64,000 nt of DNA from Planctomycetota bacterium (GTDB lineage Bacteria > Planctomycetota > Planctomycetia > Planctomycetales > Planctomycetaceae): contig JAHZKX010000017.1 in the NCBI GenBank assembly GCA_022600195.1, forward strand, positions 1 through 64,000. The letters are read 5' to 3'. The notes beneath the pieces were generated by a model that worked only from the letters and a program-made list of their open reading frames with translations, did not search any database and was not told the DNA's origin. The translations under genes were made by a program, and so were the position numbers. The first letter of the stretch is position 1, and each line of letters starts with the position of its first letter. Below are positions 56,758 through 64,000 of the stretch, piece by piece.

Positions 56758-57753
56758 ATGAATACAAAAGTTGCAATTCTGGGTGGTGGTGGGATGGCGA
56801 CTGCCTGCGCAACGTTGCTTACAGAATCTTCAACGGTGGCAGTTTCCATGTGGGTACGCAGCGCTGAAATCGCTGAAGATCTGAGAAAGCACCGGGAAAA
56901 CAGAAGACTACTTCCCGGTGTTCCACTTTCGGAAACAATCGATGTGACTTCAGATATTGATGAAGCGGTGGCGGGTGCTGACTATCTGGTAGTCGCAATT
57001 CCAACTGAGTTTCTCAGAGAAGCATTGACGTCACTGGCACCACATCTGAAAAACAGTTCGCCTGTGATCAGCGTGATCAAAGGAATTGAACAGGGAACAT
57101 TTTTTCGTCCCAGTGAAATTATCTCTGATGTATTGGGGCCACGACCGGTTGTCGCTTTGGGAGGTCCAAGCCATGCCGAAGAAATTGCGCGGCGTCTACC
57201 AGCCAGTGTTGTCGCTGCCAGCGGTGATATTCAACTTGCAAAACAGACTCAGAAACTCTTCAGCACCGACCGTTTCCGGGTTTATACGAACGTCGATATT
57301 GTAGGAGTCGAATTAGCAGGCGCGTTGAAAAATGTGATTGCCATTGCAGCTGGTATCTGTGACGGTGGCAAGTATGGGGATAATGCAAAGTCAGCCATCA
57401 TGACACGTGGTCTGGTCGAAATGAACCGTTTCGGTTCTGCTTTGGGCGCAGAACCATCAACATTTTCTGGATTGGCTGGCGTAGGCGATCTGATCACTAC
57501 CTGCATGAGTCCCTTTGGTAGGAACCGAAAACTCGGAGAACGTCTGGGACAGGGAGAGACGCTGGAACAGATTCTTCAGACAATGGATGCTGTCGCAGAA
57601 GGTGTAAATACCACGCACAGCGTATTTGATCTGGCAGAAGATAAAGGACTCGATATGCCGATCACCACCGAAATTTATCGCGTTCTGTTCGAAGGCAAGT
57701 CTCCGGAAGAAGCGACACAAACCCTGATGACGCGACCTCAACGCGAAGAATAA
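56758..57753 (+). CDS. gpsA: Glycerol-3-phosphate dehydrogenase [NAD(P)+]
   Basis: 331 aa, standard length. Reduces DHAP to sn-glycerol-3-phosphate for phospholipid synthesis. AILGGGGMATACATLL at the start binds NAD(P). GPSHAEEIARRLPASVV, VGVELAGALKNVIAIAAGICDG with the catalytic lysine, and SGLAGVGDLITTCMSPFGRNRKLGERLG follow. Usual glycine-rich GxGxxG is present as GGGGMA. Confidence 0.96.
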   Translation: MNTKVAILGGGGMATACATLLTESSTVAVSMWVRSAEIAEDLRKHRENRRLLPGVPLSETIDVTSDIDEAVAGADYLVVAIPTEFLREALTSLAPHLKNSSPVISVIKGIEQGTFFRPSEIISDVLGPRPVVALGGPSHAEEIARRLPASVVAASGDIQLAKQTQKLFSTDRFRVYTNVDIVGVELAGALKNVIAIAAGICDGGKYGDNAKSAIMTRGLVEMNRFGSALGAEPSTFSGLAGVGDLITTCMSPFGRNRKLGERLGQGETLEQILQTMDAVAEGVNTTHSVFDLAEDKGLDMPITTEIYRVLFEGKSPEEATQTLMTRPQREE

Positions 57754-57829
57754 TTCATTCGGTATTACAAGTCCCATTTGTAGTTTCAGTGTCTGGACTT
57801 TATTACCCACACCTATCGGAGTCTTTTCA

Positions 57830-59119
57830 ATGCGATTCTCTAAACTAATTTTTCCAGCAATTTTAGTTTCCCTGCTGATACCGTCTCTCGCTCAAGCAGA
57901 AGTATGGCCTCAATTTCGTGGAGCCACCGGCAGTGGCGTTTCCACTGAGAAAAATCTTCCGAAAAAATGGTCAGATCAGCAAGGTATTCTCTGGTCTGTT
58001 GCGCTACCGGGACGGGCGAATTCCTCACCCGCGATCACGGCCAGGCGAGTTGATATCACTACCAAAACCGATGATGAATCGTTGTGGATCATTTCTTTTG
58101 ATCGCAAGAGTGGCAAGGAAATTCGAAAAGTGAAAGTGGGCTCGGGGTCATTGTCCGCTACGGGACCACGTAATCTCTGGGCCAATCGACATAATTCAGC
58201 CACACCTTCGCCCATGGCAGATGACCGAAATATCTGGGCGTTTTTCGGTACGGGTTTATTGGTTTGCCTGGATGCAGAATCGGGGCAGATCCAATGGAAA
58301 CGAGATCTTGTTAAAGATTATGGCCCCTATAACATTACGTTCGGCATGGGTTCCACGCCTCGCTTATGGGGAAATTTATTGTATGTCACCTGCATGACAA
58401 AAGGCCCCTCCTATGTTGTGGCCTTCAATAAGAATACGGGGAAAGAAGTCTGGAAAACGAATCGTAAATTACCAGCAAAAAAAGATGGTGCAGACGCATA
58501 CTCCACTCCTGTCATTTTCCACAACGGTAAAAAAACCGAGTTGCTGGTCTCCGGCTCCGATCATGTAAACGCATATGATCCCCAGACAGGAAAACAACTC
58601 TGGATTGCCGGCGGCCTGGATATCCCCAGCCCCTTTGGCCGGATCATTGCTGCGCCTGTTGCTGATTCGAACGTCGTGATTGCAACCTCAGGAAATCCCG
58701 GAGGCGGCGGCCTGGGATATCTCAAAGCGTTTCAACAGGGAAGTTCAGGCGATATCACAAAAAAAGGTCTGTTGTGGAAGTATGACGTTTCTACTCCTGA
58801 TTCTTCGACGCCTCTGATTCTCAATGACAAACTTTTTATGGTAAGTCAAAACGGTGTTGCCAGTTGTTTGAATCTGAAAAACAGAAAACTTCTCTGGAAA
58901 AAACGCATGAAAGGCCAATATTATTCTGCACTCGTCGCCGGCGATGGAAAGGTTTACTTCCTCAGCATCGAAGGTTTATGCACAGTGATTGATGCCAGCA
59001 ATGGTGAAGTCCTCGCAGAGAATCAACTGCCAGGCACATTCTATTCCACCCCCGCCATCAGCGAGGGAGTCATCTATCTGCGATCCTTCGACTGCTTATA
59101 TGCTATCTCCGGGAAATAA
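57830..59119 (+). CDS. Secreted PQQ-like beta-propeller protein
   Basis: 429 aa, signal peptide MRFSKLIFPAILVSLLIPSLAQAEVWPQ. WPQFRGATGSGVSTEKNLPKKW is the planctomycete PQQ-domain opening. Tryptophan-docking blades follow (GQIQWKRDLVKDYGPYN, GKEVWKTNRKLPAK, GKQLWIAGG, RKLLWKKRM). PQQ binding itself is not certain, as many such propellers have no cofactor. It is probably periplasmic. Confidence 0.9.
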   Translation: MRFSKLIFPAILVSLLIPSLAQAEVWPQFRGATGSGVSTEKNLPKKWSDQQGILWSVALPGRANSSPAITARRVDITTKTDDESLWIISFDRKSGKEIRKVKVGSGSLSATGPRNLWANRHNSATPSPMADDRNIWAFFGTGLLVCLDAESGQIQWKRDLVKDYGPYNITFGMGSTPRLWGNLLYVTCMTKGPSYVVAFNKNTGKEVWKTNRKLPAKKDGADAYSTPVIFHNGKKTELLVSGSDHVNAYDPQTGKQLWIAGGLDIPSPFGRIIAAPVADSNVVIATSGNPGGGGLGYLKAFQQGSSGDITKKGLLWKYDVSTPDSSTPLILNDKLFMVSQNGVASCLNLKNRKLLWKKRMKGQYYSALVAGDGKVYFLSIEGLCTVIDASNGEVLAENQLPGTFYSTPAISEGVIYLRSFDCLYAISGK

Positions 59120-59237
59120 ATTGTCCCTCGATAAATGAGAAATTAAATTAAAACGAACGCCTACAATATACTTGTTTGCTTGATCCTGGCTTTCACAAAC
59201 AAAGAGTGCGTCTCAATTGCATAAGGTCAAAAGCGAC

Positions 59238-60683
59238 TTATGCACGCGCAGAAAGTTCGGGAATTGCTTGCCCATGCGTGACAATTGGCGTCGGGCGACC
59301 GGAGAAGTCTGGCAGAAACGTGTTGGAAAAATCGATTCCCAGATGTGAGTAAATCGTTGCGAGAAAATCATGAGGCCCCACTGCCCTTTCGATGGGCCCT
59401 TCTCCTTTAGCATCCGTTGCTCCGATAATTTGACCGGTCTGAATATTACCGCCGGCAAACAGCATGGAATTGGCGTTCGGCCAATGATCGCGCCCCGGCT
59501 GCGTGGTTCCCTTACTGCCACTTCCAATTCCGCCACCCGTACTTTGGGAATAGGAAATCCGAGGCGTACGCCCAAACTCACCGGCCACAATCACCAGTAC
59601 TCGCTTATCCAGCCCACGCTCATAGACGTCTTCAATCAATGCGGTTACGGCTTGATCAAAAAAAGGAGCACGGTATTTGATTGCGTTAAACACATGATGA
59701 TTGACGGCATGATCATCCCAGTTTGAGACGCGACCGCATAAAGGGCCTGACAGTTCTGTCGTAATGATCTCAACGCCTGCTTCCACCAGTCGTCGCGCCA
59801 TCAGACATTGTTGCCCCCATTGATGCATTCCATAGCGTTCACGAATTTGCTGAGGCTCGCGGGTGATATCAAAAGCTTCTGCTGCCTGTTTGCTGGTCAA
59901 CAAATTTGTCGCCTGCGATTCAAACTGATCCATGGCTTCCATTGCACCATCAAGATCAAGATCACGACGGAATTGATCAAACTGCTGACGTAAGGAAATT
60001 CGCTTCGCAAGCCGTTGTGTCTGTTTAATATCGCTGAGTCCGATATTCGGAACTTTGAAACCGGGCTTGCTCGGATCACCCTTAATTTGAAAAGGACCCG
60101 CTCCCGCTCCAAGATAGGTAGGACCGGCAATCTGAAAACTGTCGTAATTTGTAATGGCATTCACGCCCACATAATTGGGGAGTATGTTCTCAGAATCACG
60201 TCTGAGATAATTGGCAACCGACATAAAGTCGGGCAACTTCGGCGTACGTTTATCAATTCGATCAGGATCGCCTCCCAGCACCTGCAATGAGCCCGCGGGA
60301 TGTCCCCCGCCCGTATGAGTGATCGAACGTAAAATCGTAAACTTATCTGAAATGGTTGCATGCCGCGGCAAAAGTTCGCTGAGGAACAGTCCTTCGGTCT
60401 TTGTGGCGATCGGAGAGTAAGGACCGCGGTAGTCTGAAACGGCGTCTGGTTTGGGATCATAGGTCTCTAAATGACTCGCACCACCTCTCAGCCAGACAAG
60501 AATGACTGCAGTTCGTTCTTTGGATTTCTTGGGAAGTTTCTGCTGTGCTTCAGCGGCAGCTGCCTGCAACTGATATAAGCCAGGCAATGAAAGACTGCTA
60601 AATCCACCCAGGCCAATTTTCAAAAAATCACGCCGTGATTCAGACTTATGCTCTGTAGAATTGTGTTTCTTACCATCAACCAT
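59238..60683 (-). CDS. DUF1501 protein (Tat-exported), second copy
   Basis: 481 aa. SRRDFLKIGLGGFSSLSL is a Tat signal; LVWLRGGASHLETYDPKPDA, TGGGHPAGSLQVLGGDPD, VIVAGEFGRTPRISY, GRDHWPNANSMLFAGGNIQ and HLGIDFSNT are the family pattern. It is distant from the copy at 23663 and again lacks a DUF1549/DUF1553 neighbour. It converges with the PQQ-propeller gene. Confidence 0.92.
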   Translation of the reverse strand: MVDGKKHNSTEHKSESRRDFLKIGLGGFSSLSLPGLYQLQAAAAEAQQKLPKKSKERTAVILVWLRGGASHLETYDPKPDAVSDYRGPYSPIATKTEGLFLSELLPRHATISDKFTILRSITHTGGGHPAGSLQVLGGDPDRIDKRTPKLPDFMSVANYLRRDSENILPNYVGVNAITNYDSFQIAGPTYLGAGAGPFQIKGDPSKPGFKVPNIGLSDIKQTQRLAKRISLRQQFDQFRRDLDLDGAMEAMDQFESQATNLLTSKQAAEAFDITREPQQIRERYGMHQWGQQCLMARRLVEAGVEIITTELSGPLCGRVSNWDDHAVNHHVFNAIKYRAPFFDQAVTALIEDVYERGLDKRVLVIVAGEFGRTPRISYSQSTGGGIGSGSKGTTQPGRDHWPNANSMLFAGGNIQTGQIIGATDAKGEGPIERAVGPHDFLATIYSHLGIDFSNTFLPDFSGRPTPIVTHGQAIPELSARA

Positions 60684-60922
60684 GAATTCAATCCGATATT
60701 TGACATGGGGGGGAGCGCAGAATCTGCCCCTGTTTCTCTATATCAGGAGTATACCATGTGATCCCTGCCTGTGTCTAACACAGCTGAATTTTTCTCACGT
60801 TCCCCACTTCAGAGACGCTAGTTTAATAGTAGTCATCGCTAAATTACTGATTCAATTTATCCATTTGCTGGTAGAGATTTTTTATCCTTTTTTCTCTGAA
60901 GAGATTTTAAAATACAGAGTTC

Positions 60923-63052
60923 TCATGGACGACGTTGATTATTATTACCCTTGGGTCGAGTATTGCTCTTTGGTCGAGTATTACCGGTAGCCCGTCGGAC
61001 CTTCTGCCGAACACTGTTGATGGCTGCCGTTGAAGGCTGGTTGGGATCATATTCCGCCAGTCGCTGTCGTGTGATCTGGCGCAGAAAATGAATGGAACAT
61101 TGACGCACAAAGAGAGGTTGCGAGGCTCCCAGACCTGCGGAAAGTTCTGCCAGAATCTTTTGGTTGCGAGGTGCTTTCCCCTGTGCCATATTAAACCAGA
61201 TGCGAATCGAAGGTGTAGTGGGACCCGCATTACTGGCAACAGCAATCTTACGCCAGACTGCTTGCGTGGTCGGATCTTCTTTCGCTGCGAGTAACCATGA
61301 AATTGCAGCCGTCCTTTGTACTTCTGACTTGGAAAATGCAGCCTGAGAAACGGTTGTAACCGGATCAAGGGCAAAACCAAGGTTAGTACTGGCAAGCAAC
61401 TCTGCCCCCCCTTTGCCGGGAGGCAAAGTCAACAGAGACGACAAGAGATCATCGCTCTGATTCATTTTTTCAATAAAAGATTTACTTAACTTCAAAGATT
61501 TTGTTGGCTCTGTTCTCCAGCGCTGTGTACCTGCCACTTTCAATGGCGTGCCCAAAGTCTGATTTCTTATTACAATCATTTGATTTGACTTCAATGATAT
61601 CGTCTGCTGTGAGGTCGTTGATGTCACTTGCACTTCACCTGAGAAGGCCATCATTTCTCGTTTGTTATCAGCCCGTTGAATGAAACCGATCGAAGTACCA
61701 TCCTGTTGCACTTGAATCAGCCAAACCTGGAGCTGATCCTGAAACTGCAATTCATCGCCTGCCTGCAGTTGAGAAAATGCCACTTTGCCCGCGATGAGTT
61801 TCAAATCAATCACAGTCTGAATGGTAGCCGATTCTGCACCGTCTTGTTTTGCCTTGCGTTCTGAATTCACTCCCCGCATGGCTATCTGAATTTCGGAATC
61901 GGAATCCAGCACCATTTCTGGTCCTGCGCTACTCGATTTTGATATCATTTTCGCCTGAAGCCAACTGAAAGGAAGAGTGTGTAGTTCGAGGTATTTCTCA
62001 GCAGAATATCGTTTCGTAGAAGCGTCAGTAAGAATTCCCTTCCAGGGCAAAGAGTCTGCTGTTCGTATACCAATAATTCCAGACAGCCGGACCCAGTCAA
62101 TCTGCAGATCGAGGTTCGTCACTGGCACTACCGTTGGCCCTTTCTTCGCCACGATAGGTTTCTCGTTATTTTGATTGTCCATTACAGGAGGCACGGGAAT
62201 CATCTTCGGTGAAGGCTTGGGGTTATCGACATTTTGCTTTGTTTCAGGAACCACCGTCAGCTTGGGAACCGTTTCTGAATGCAAATGTTGTTTTATTTTT
62301 GAACGGGGAGGTTCCGGTAAAAACGGTCGAGGTTCTGGAACCGGATTCTCCGTGATCGATGTGATTCCCCGATCCTGAATTAATCCAAAGTAAACGGGAA
62401 TCGCTATTACAATGACTGCAACCGCGACTGCGATATAAATCCGTTGTTGCCTTTGCGCTTTTCGCTGATTGCCCAAGGCGGAGCGGGGTTTGAAATGGGT
62501 TCTTCGAGATAGAGGCTCGACGGATTCCATTTCAGGTTCACTGAAATCCGATGTCACTGCGTTTGAATCTAATTCAGGATGGTCTTCGATTTTTTGCAGA
62601 TAGTGGCTGACGACGGGAACGGGATCCAACTGTCGGCAGTGCACCTTGACTGCCTCGCTCATCCGCTTCGATGTTTGCTGCGTATATAAATTAATTTCCT
62701 GAGAAACTGGGTTTGAGGCATTATCTCCCTGTACTGCCTGATAAGCAGAGATCACTTCGCGTAGTGATTCTGTTTGATTCCAGCATGCAGTTTCAAACTC
62801 ACGCCTTTCATCAGAACTCATTCTTTCTTCAACAAACGCAGCAACGGTTTCTGCATCCATCGCAGTCGCGTTGGGCTCTGTGGACTCATCCTGAGAATTT
62901 TCCTGTTCATAAAGTAGTGAAAGTGTTTTCCAACGCTGTAACAGAAGTGAATCCGAAGCTAACTGCTCGCGCACTAACAACCCCTCTGCATCGGAAAGGT
63001 GACCTTCCTGCAGTTTTATCAGAGTCAGGATATGAGCTTTTTGCTGATTCAT
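60923..63052 (-). CDS. Large anti-sigma-like membrane protein
   Basis: 709 aa. The N-terminal 100 residues (LIKLQEGHLSDAEGLLVREQL, DAETVAAFVEERMSSDERREFE) look like an anti-sigma/zinc-binding-free regulator domain; one membrane helix lies at 204-223 (IYIAVAVAVIVIAIPVYFG). The periplasmic part includes a Pro-rich linker and a FecR-like region (TIQTVIDLKLIAGKVAFSQLQAGDEL, FSGEVQVTS). The C-terminus is Arg/Pro/Asn-rich repeats (NTRPKSNTRPKGN). Its ATG overlaps the sigma gene stop as ATGA, so it is very likely its partner. Confidence 0.75.
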   Translation of the reverse strand: MNQQKAHILTLIKLQEGHLSDAEGLLVREQLASDSLLLQRWKTLSLLYEQENSQDESTEPNATAMDAETVAAFVEERMSSDERREFETACWNQTESLREVISAYQAVQGDNASNPVSQEINLYTQQTSKRMSEAVKVHCRQLDPVPVVSHYLQKIEDHPELDSNAVTSDFSEPEMESVEPLSRRTHFKPRSALGNQRKAQRQQRIYIAVAVAVIVIAIPVYFGLIQDRGITSITENPVPEPRPFLPEPPRSKIKQHLHSETVPKLTVVPETKQNVDNPKPSPKMIPVPPVMDNQNNEKPIVAKKGPTVVPVTNLDLQIDWVRLSGIIGIRTADSLPWKGILTDASTKRYSAEKYLELHTLPFSWLQAKMISKSSSAGPEMVLDSDSEIQIAMRGVNSERKAKQDGAESATIQTVIDLKLIAGKVAFSQLQAGDELQFQDQLQVWLIQVQQDGTSIGFIQRADNKREMMAFSGEVQVTSTTSQQTISLKSNQMIVIRNQTLGTPLKVAGTQRWRTEPTKSLKLSKSFIEKMNQSDDLLSSLLTLPPGKGGAELLASTNLGFALDPVTTVSQAAFSKSEVQRTAAISWLLAAKEDPTTQAVWRKIAVASNAGPTTPSIRIWFNMAQGKAPRNQKILAELSAGLGASQPLFVRQCSIHFLRQITRQRLAEYDPNQPSTAAINSVRQKVRRATGNTRPKSNTRPKGNNNQRRP

Positions 63053-63753
63053 GTTTCCTGGTTTCTTGTTTGCATTATTTTTTTCAATCTCTGTTGTGCA
63101 CGGTGCAGTTTGGGACCGACAGCGTTTTCTGAAATCCCAAGTTTCCGACCGATTTCCGCATAGCTCAAATTCTGATCGAAGTACAAAACTAATACGTGAC
63201 GGTCTGATTTCTTCAAACGTCTCATACAGCTTTGAATTTTTGACGAATCGTCGGCATCAACGGCCTTAGCATCGTGGAGCGTTTTTTGAGGTACGGTAGC
63301 GATATCGAAATGACTGTCGTTGGGTCGAATTTTTTCTGTATCTCGACGCTGACGAGACAGAAATTTTAAGGTCGTCCGGCGAGTAATCACTGCTAACCAG
63401 GTCGAGAGCTTGCTGCGTCCCTGAAACTGTCGCAGACCGTTCATATTTCCATGAAACAGAGCCGCCATCACTTCGGCCCCACAATCTTCCACCAGTTCAG
63501 TAGCGGGCACTACCCCACACTCGCGACAAGTGGAGAGAATACGGCTGATGATCAACTTGTCATAACGACTGACGAACTCTCTCCACGTATGCGCATCCCG
63601 CTTCAGCAATAACAAGATGAATTCACGTTCTCCCAGATTTGCAGTGTCCTGATTCTTTGCGGAATGTGTTCCCGTTTCTCTCTCCTTTGATGGTCGCCTG
63701 GTGGGCGCATCGCTTGGTGAATCATCAAGAAGTGGAAAATCTTTGGATGTCAT
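63049..63753 (-). CDS. ECF-type RNA polymerase sigma factor
   Basis: 234 aa. Region 2 (LLLLKRDAHTWREFVSRYDKLIISRILSTCRE, GRSKLSTWLAVITRRTTLKFLSR) and region 4 with a helix-turn-helix (LVLYFDQNLSYAEIGRKLGISENAVGPKLHRAQQRLKKIM) are present, no region 1.1. It lies in the same operon as the anti-sigma-like gene (4-bp overlap). Its targets are not predictable, though the neighbouring exported genes may be under its control. Confidence 0.93.
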   Translation of the reverse strand: MTSKDFPLLDDSPSDAPTRRPSKERETGTHSAKNQDTANLGEREFILLLLKRDAHTWREFVSRYDKLIISRILSTCRECGVVPATELVEDCGAEVMAALFHGNMNGLRQFQGRSKLSTWLAVITRRTTLKFLSRQRRDTEKIRPNDSHFDIATVPQKTLHDAKAVDADDSSKIQSCMRRLKKSDRHVLVLYFDQNLSYAEIGRKLGISENAVGPKLHRAQQRLKKIMQTRNQET

Positions 63754-63858
63754 TTATGTGACTTATTCAATAGGTCGACCTGCGTGTCTCTGGCTGATTA
63801 TCAGTGGCAATATATTTTTTATTGAAAATGCAGAATCTTAGAAATGAGAATAAATCCA

Positions 63859-63888
63859 TCAACCGCATAAATCATCTTATGCGGTTGA
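63859..63888 (-). terminator. Hairpin between the partial gene and sigma gene
   Basis: tcaaccgcataa/ttatgcggttga, a perfect 12-bp stem with a 6-nt loop, 32 bp after the stop of the partial gene on the minus strand. The following T-rich stretch is weak, so terminator is likely but not certain. Confidence 0.55.
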
Positions 63889-63920
63889 CGGACTGTATAC
63901 AAGATTTTCTTTGCCTGCCC

Positions 63921-64000
63921 TTAACCCCCAAAGGCGTTACGGATCGCATTTTTTTCACGTTGCAAAGTGGATCTCAAGTCTGAAATTGCATCTTCACAAA
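63921..64000 (-). CDS. 3' end of an unidentified gene
   Basis: The minus-strand frame is open from the window edge to a TAA at 63921-63923, giving CEDAISDLRSTLQREKNAIRN then AFGG. A helical, coding-looking tail. The family cannot be named from 25 residues, and a chance open frame is possible. Confidence 0.4.
   Translation of the reverse strand, partial: CEDAISDLRSTLQREKNAIRNAFGG

Noticed and set aside
1-64000. CRISPR arrays, prophage, complete IS elements, rRNA
   Set aside because: No regular spacer-repeat array, transposase, phage structural gene or rRNA sequence was seen.

Overview
The window looks like chromosomal DNA of a planctomycete. This is inferred from content, not from a database search: two orphan Tat-exported DUF1501 proteins, a secreted PQQ-type beta-propeller, a zinc-ribbon/membrane protein, a Minf_1886-family protein, an ECF sigma factor with a very large anti-sigma-like partner, a TPR protein ending in two RNA-polymerase-alpha CTD-like domains, and a K+-dependent-type membrane pyrophosphatase. 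Codon use and moderate G+C resemble Gimesia-like genomes. No rRNA, CRISPR array, phage or complete insertion sequence is visible. There are two tRNA genes, Val(GAC) and Gln(UUG).

Layout. 0-2.6 kb: nested hairpins and a gene remnant, a pentapeptide-repeat membrane protein, an unknown protein, and a zinc-ribbon gene split by an apparent -1 frameshift. 2.65-9.2 kb: tRNA-Val, thrS, a GSA-type aminotransferase, a Mug-like DNA glycosylase, a proline-rich lipoprotein and an exported protein. 9.3-16.3 kb: a secreted propeller/DUF3604 protein, a Lacal_2735-like small protein, an HpnB-like glycosyltransferase, LhgO and an M20 dipeptidase. 16.6-23.5 kb looks accessory: a C45 hydrolase, a VOC protein, a quinone-reductase-like dehydrogenase, a nitroreductase, a propeller gene broken by an in-frame TAG, a duplicated gene 5' end, a membrane protein and repeat-rich sequence. 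23.6-31.7 kb: DUF1501, folK, a Flp pilin, infA, rnhA, recG, an LptF/G permease and a DksA-like protein. 31.9-36 kb: an HtrA-like protease and a DUF11 surface protein, separated by a bidirectional terminator.

36.2-40.9 kb: a same-strand cluster lipB-like, lipA, lipoyl-like domain, holB, PSP1/RicT, Minf_1886. 41.1-46.5 kb: hppA, rsfS (no ordinary start codon), argS, tRNA-Gln. 46.6-55.6 kb, minus strand: GlmU-like nucleotidyltransferase, prs, an unknown gene, an epimerase, aroA, rsmB and the TPR/alpha-CTD protein, plus an outer-membrane-like protein. 56-64 kb: a small unknown gene, gpsA, the PQQ propeller, a second DUF1501, the sigma/anti-sigma pair and the 3' end of one more gene.

The most unusual observation is the lipoyl cluster. 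LipA keeps all its iron-sulfur cysteines. The adjacent LipB homologue appears to lack both catalytic residues (Lys and Cys). The gene directly after lipA encodes a lipoyl-like domain with no lysine at the attachment turn. These two departures may belong to one non-canonical system. Other points worth checking are the A8 frameshift in the zinc-ribbon gene, the rsfS start, the TPR/alpha-CTD architecture and the duplicated nitroreductase 5' region.
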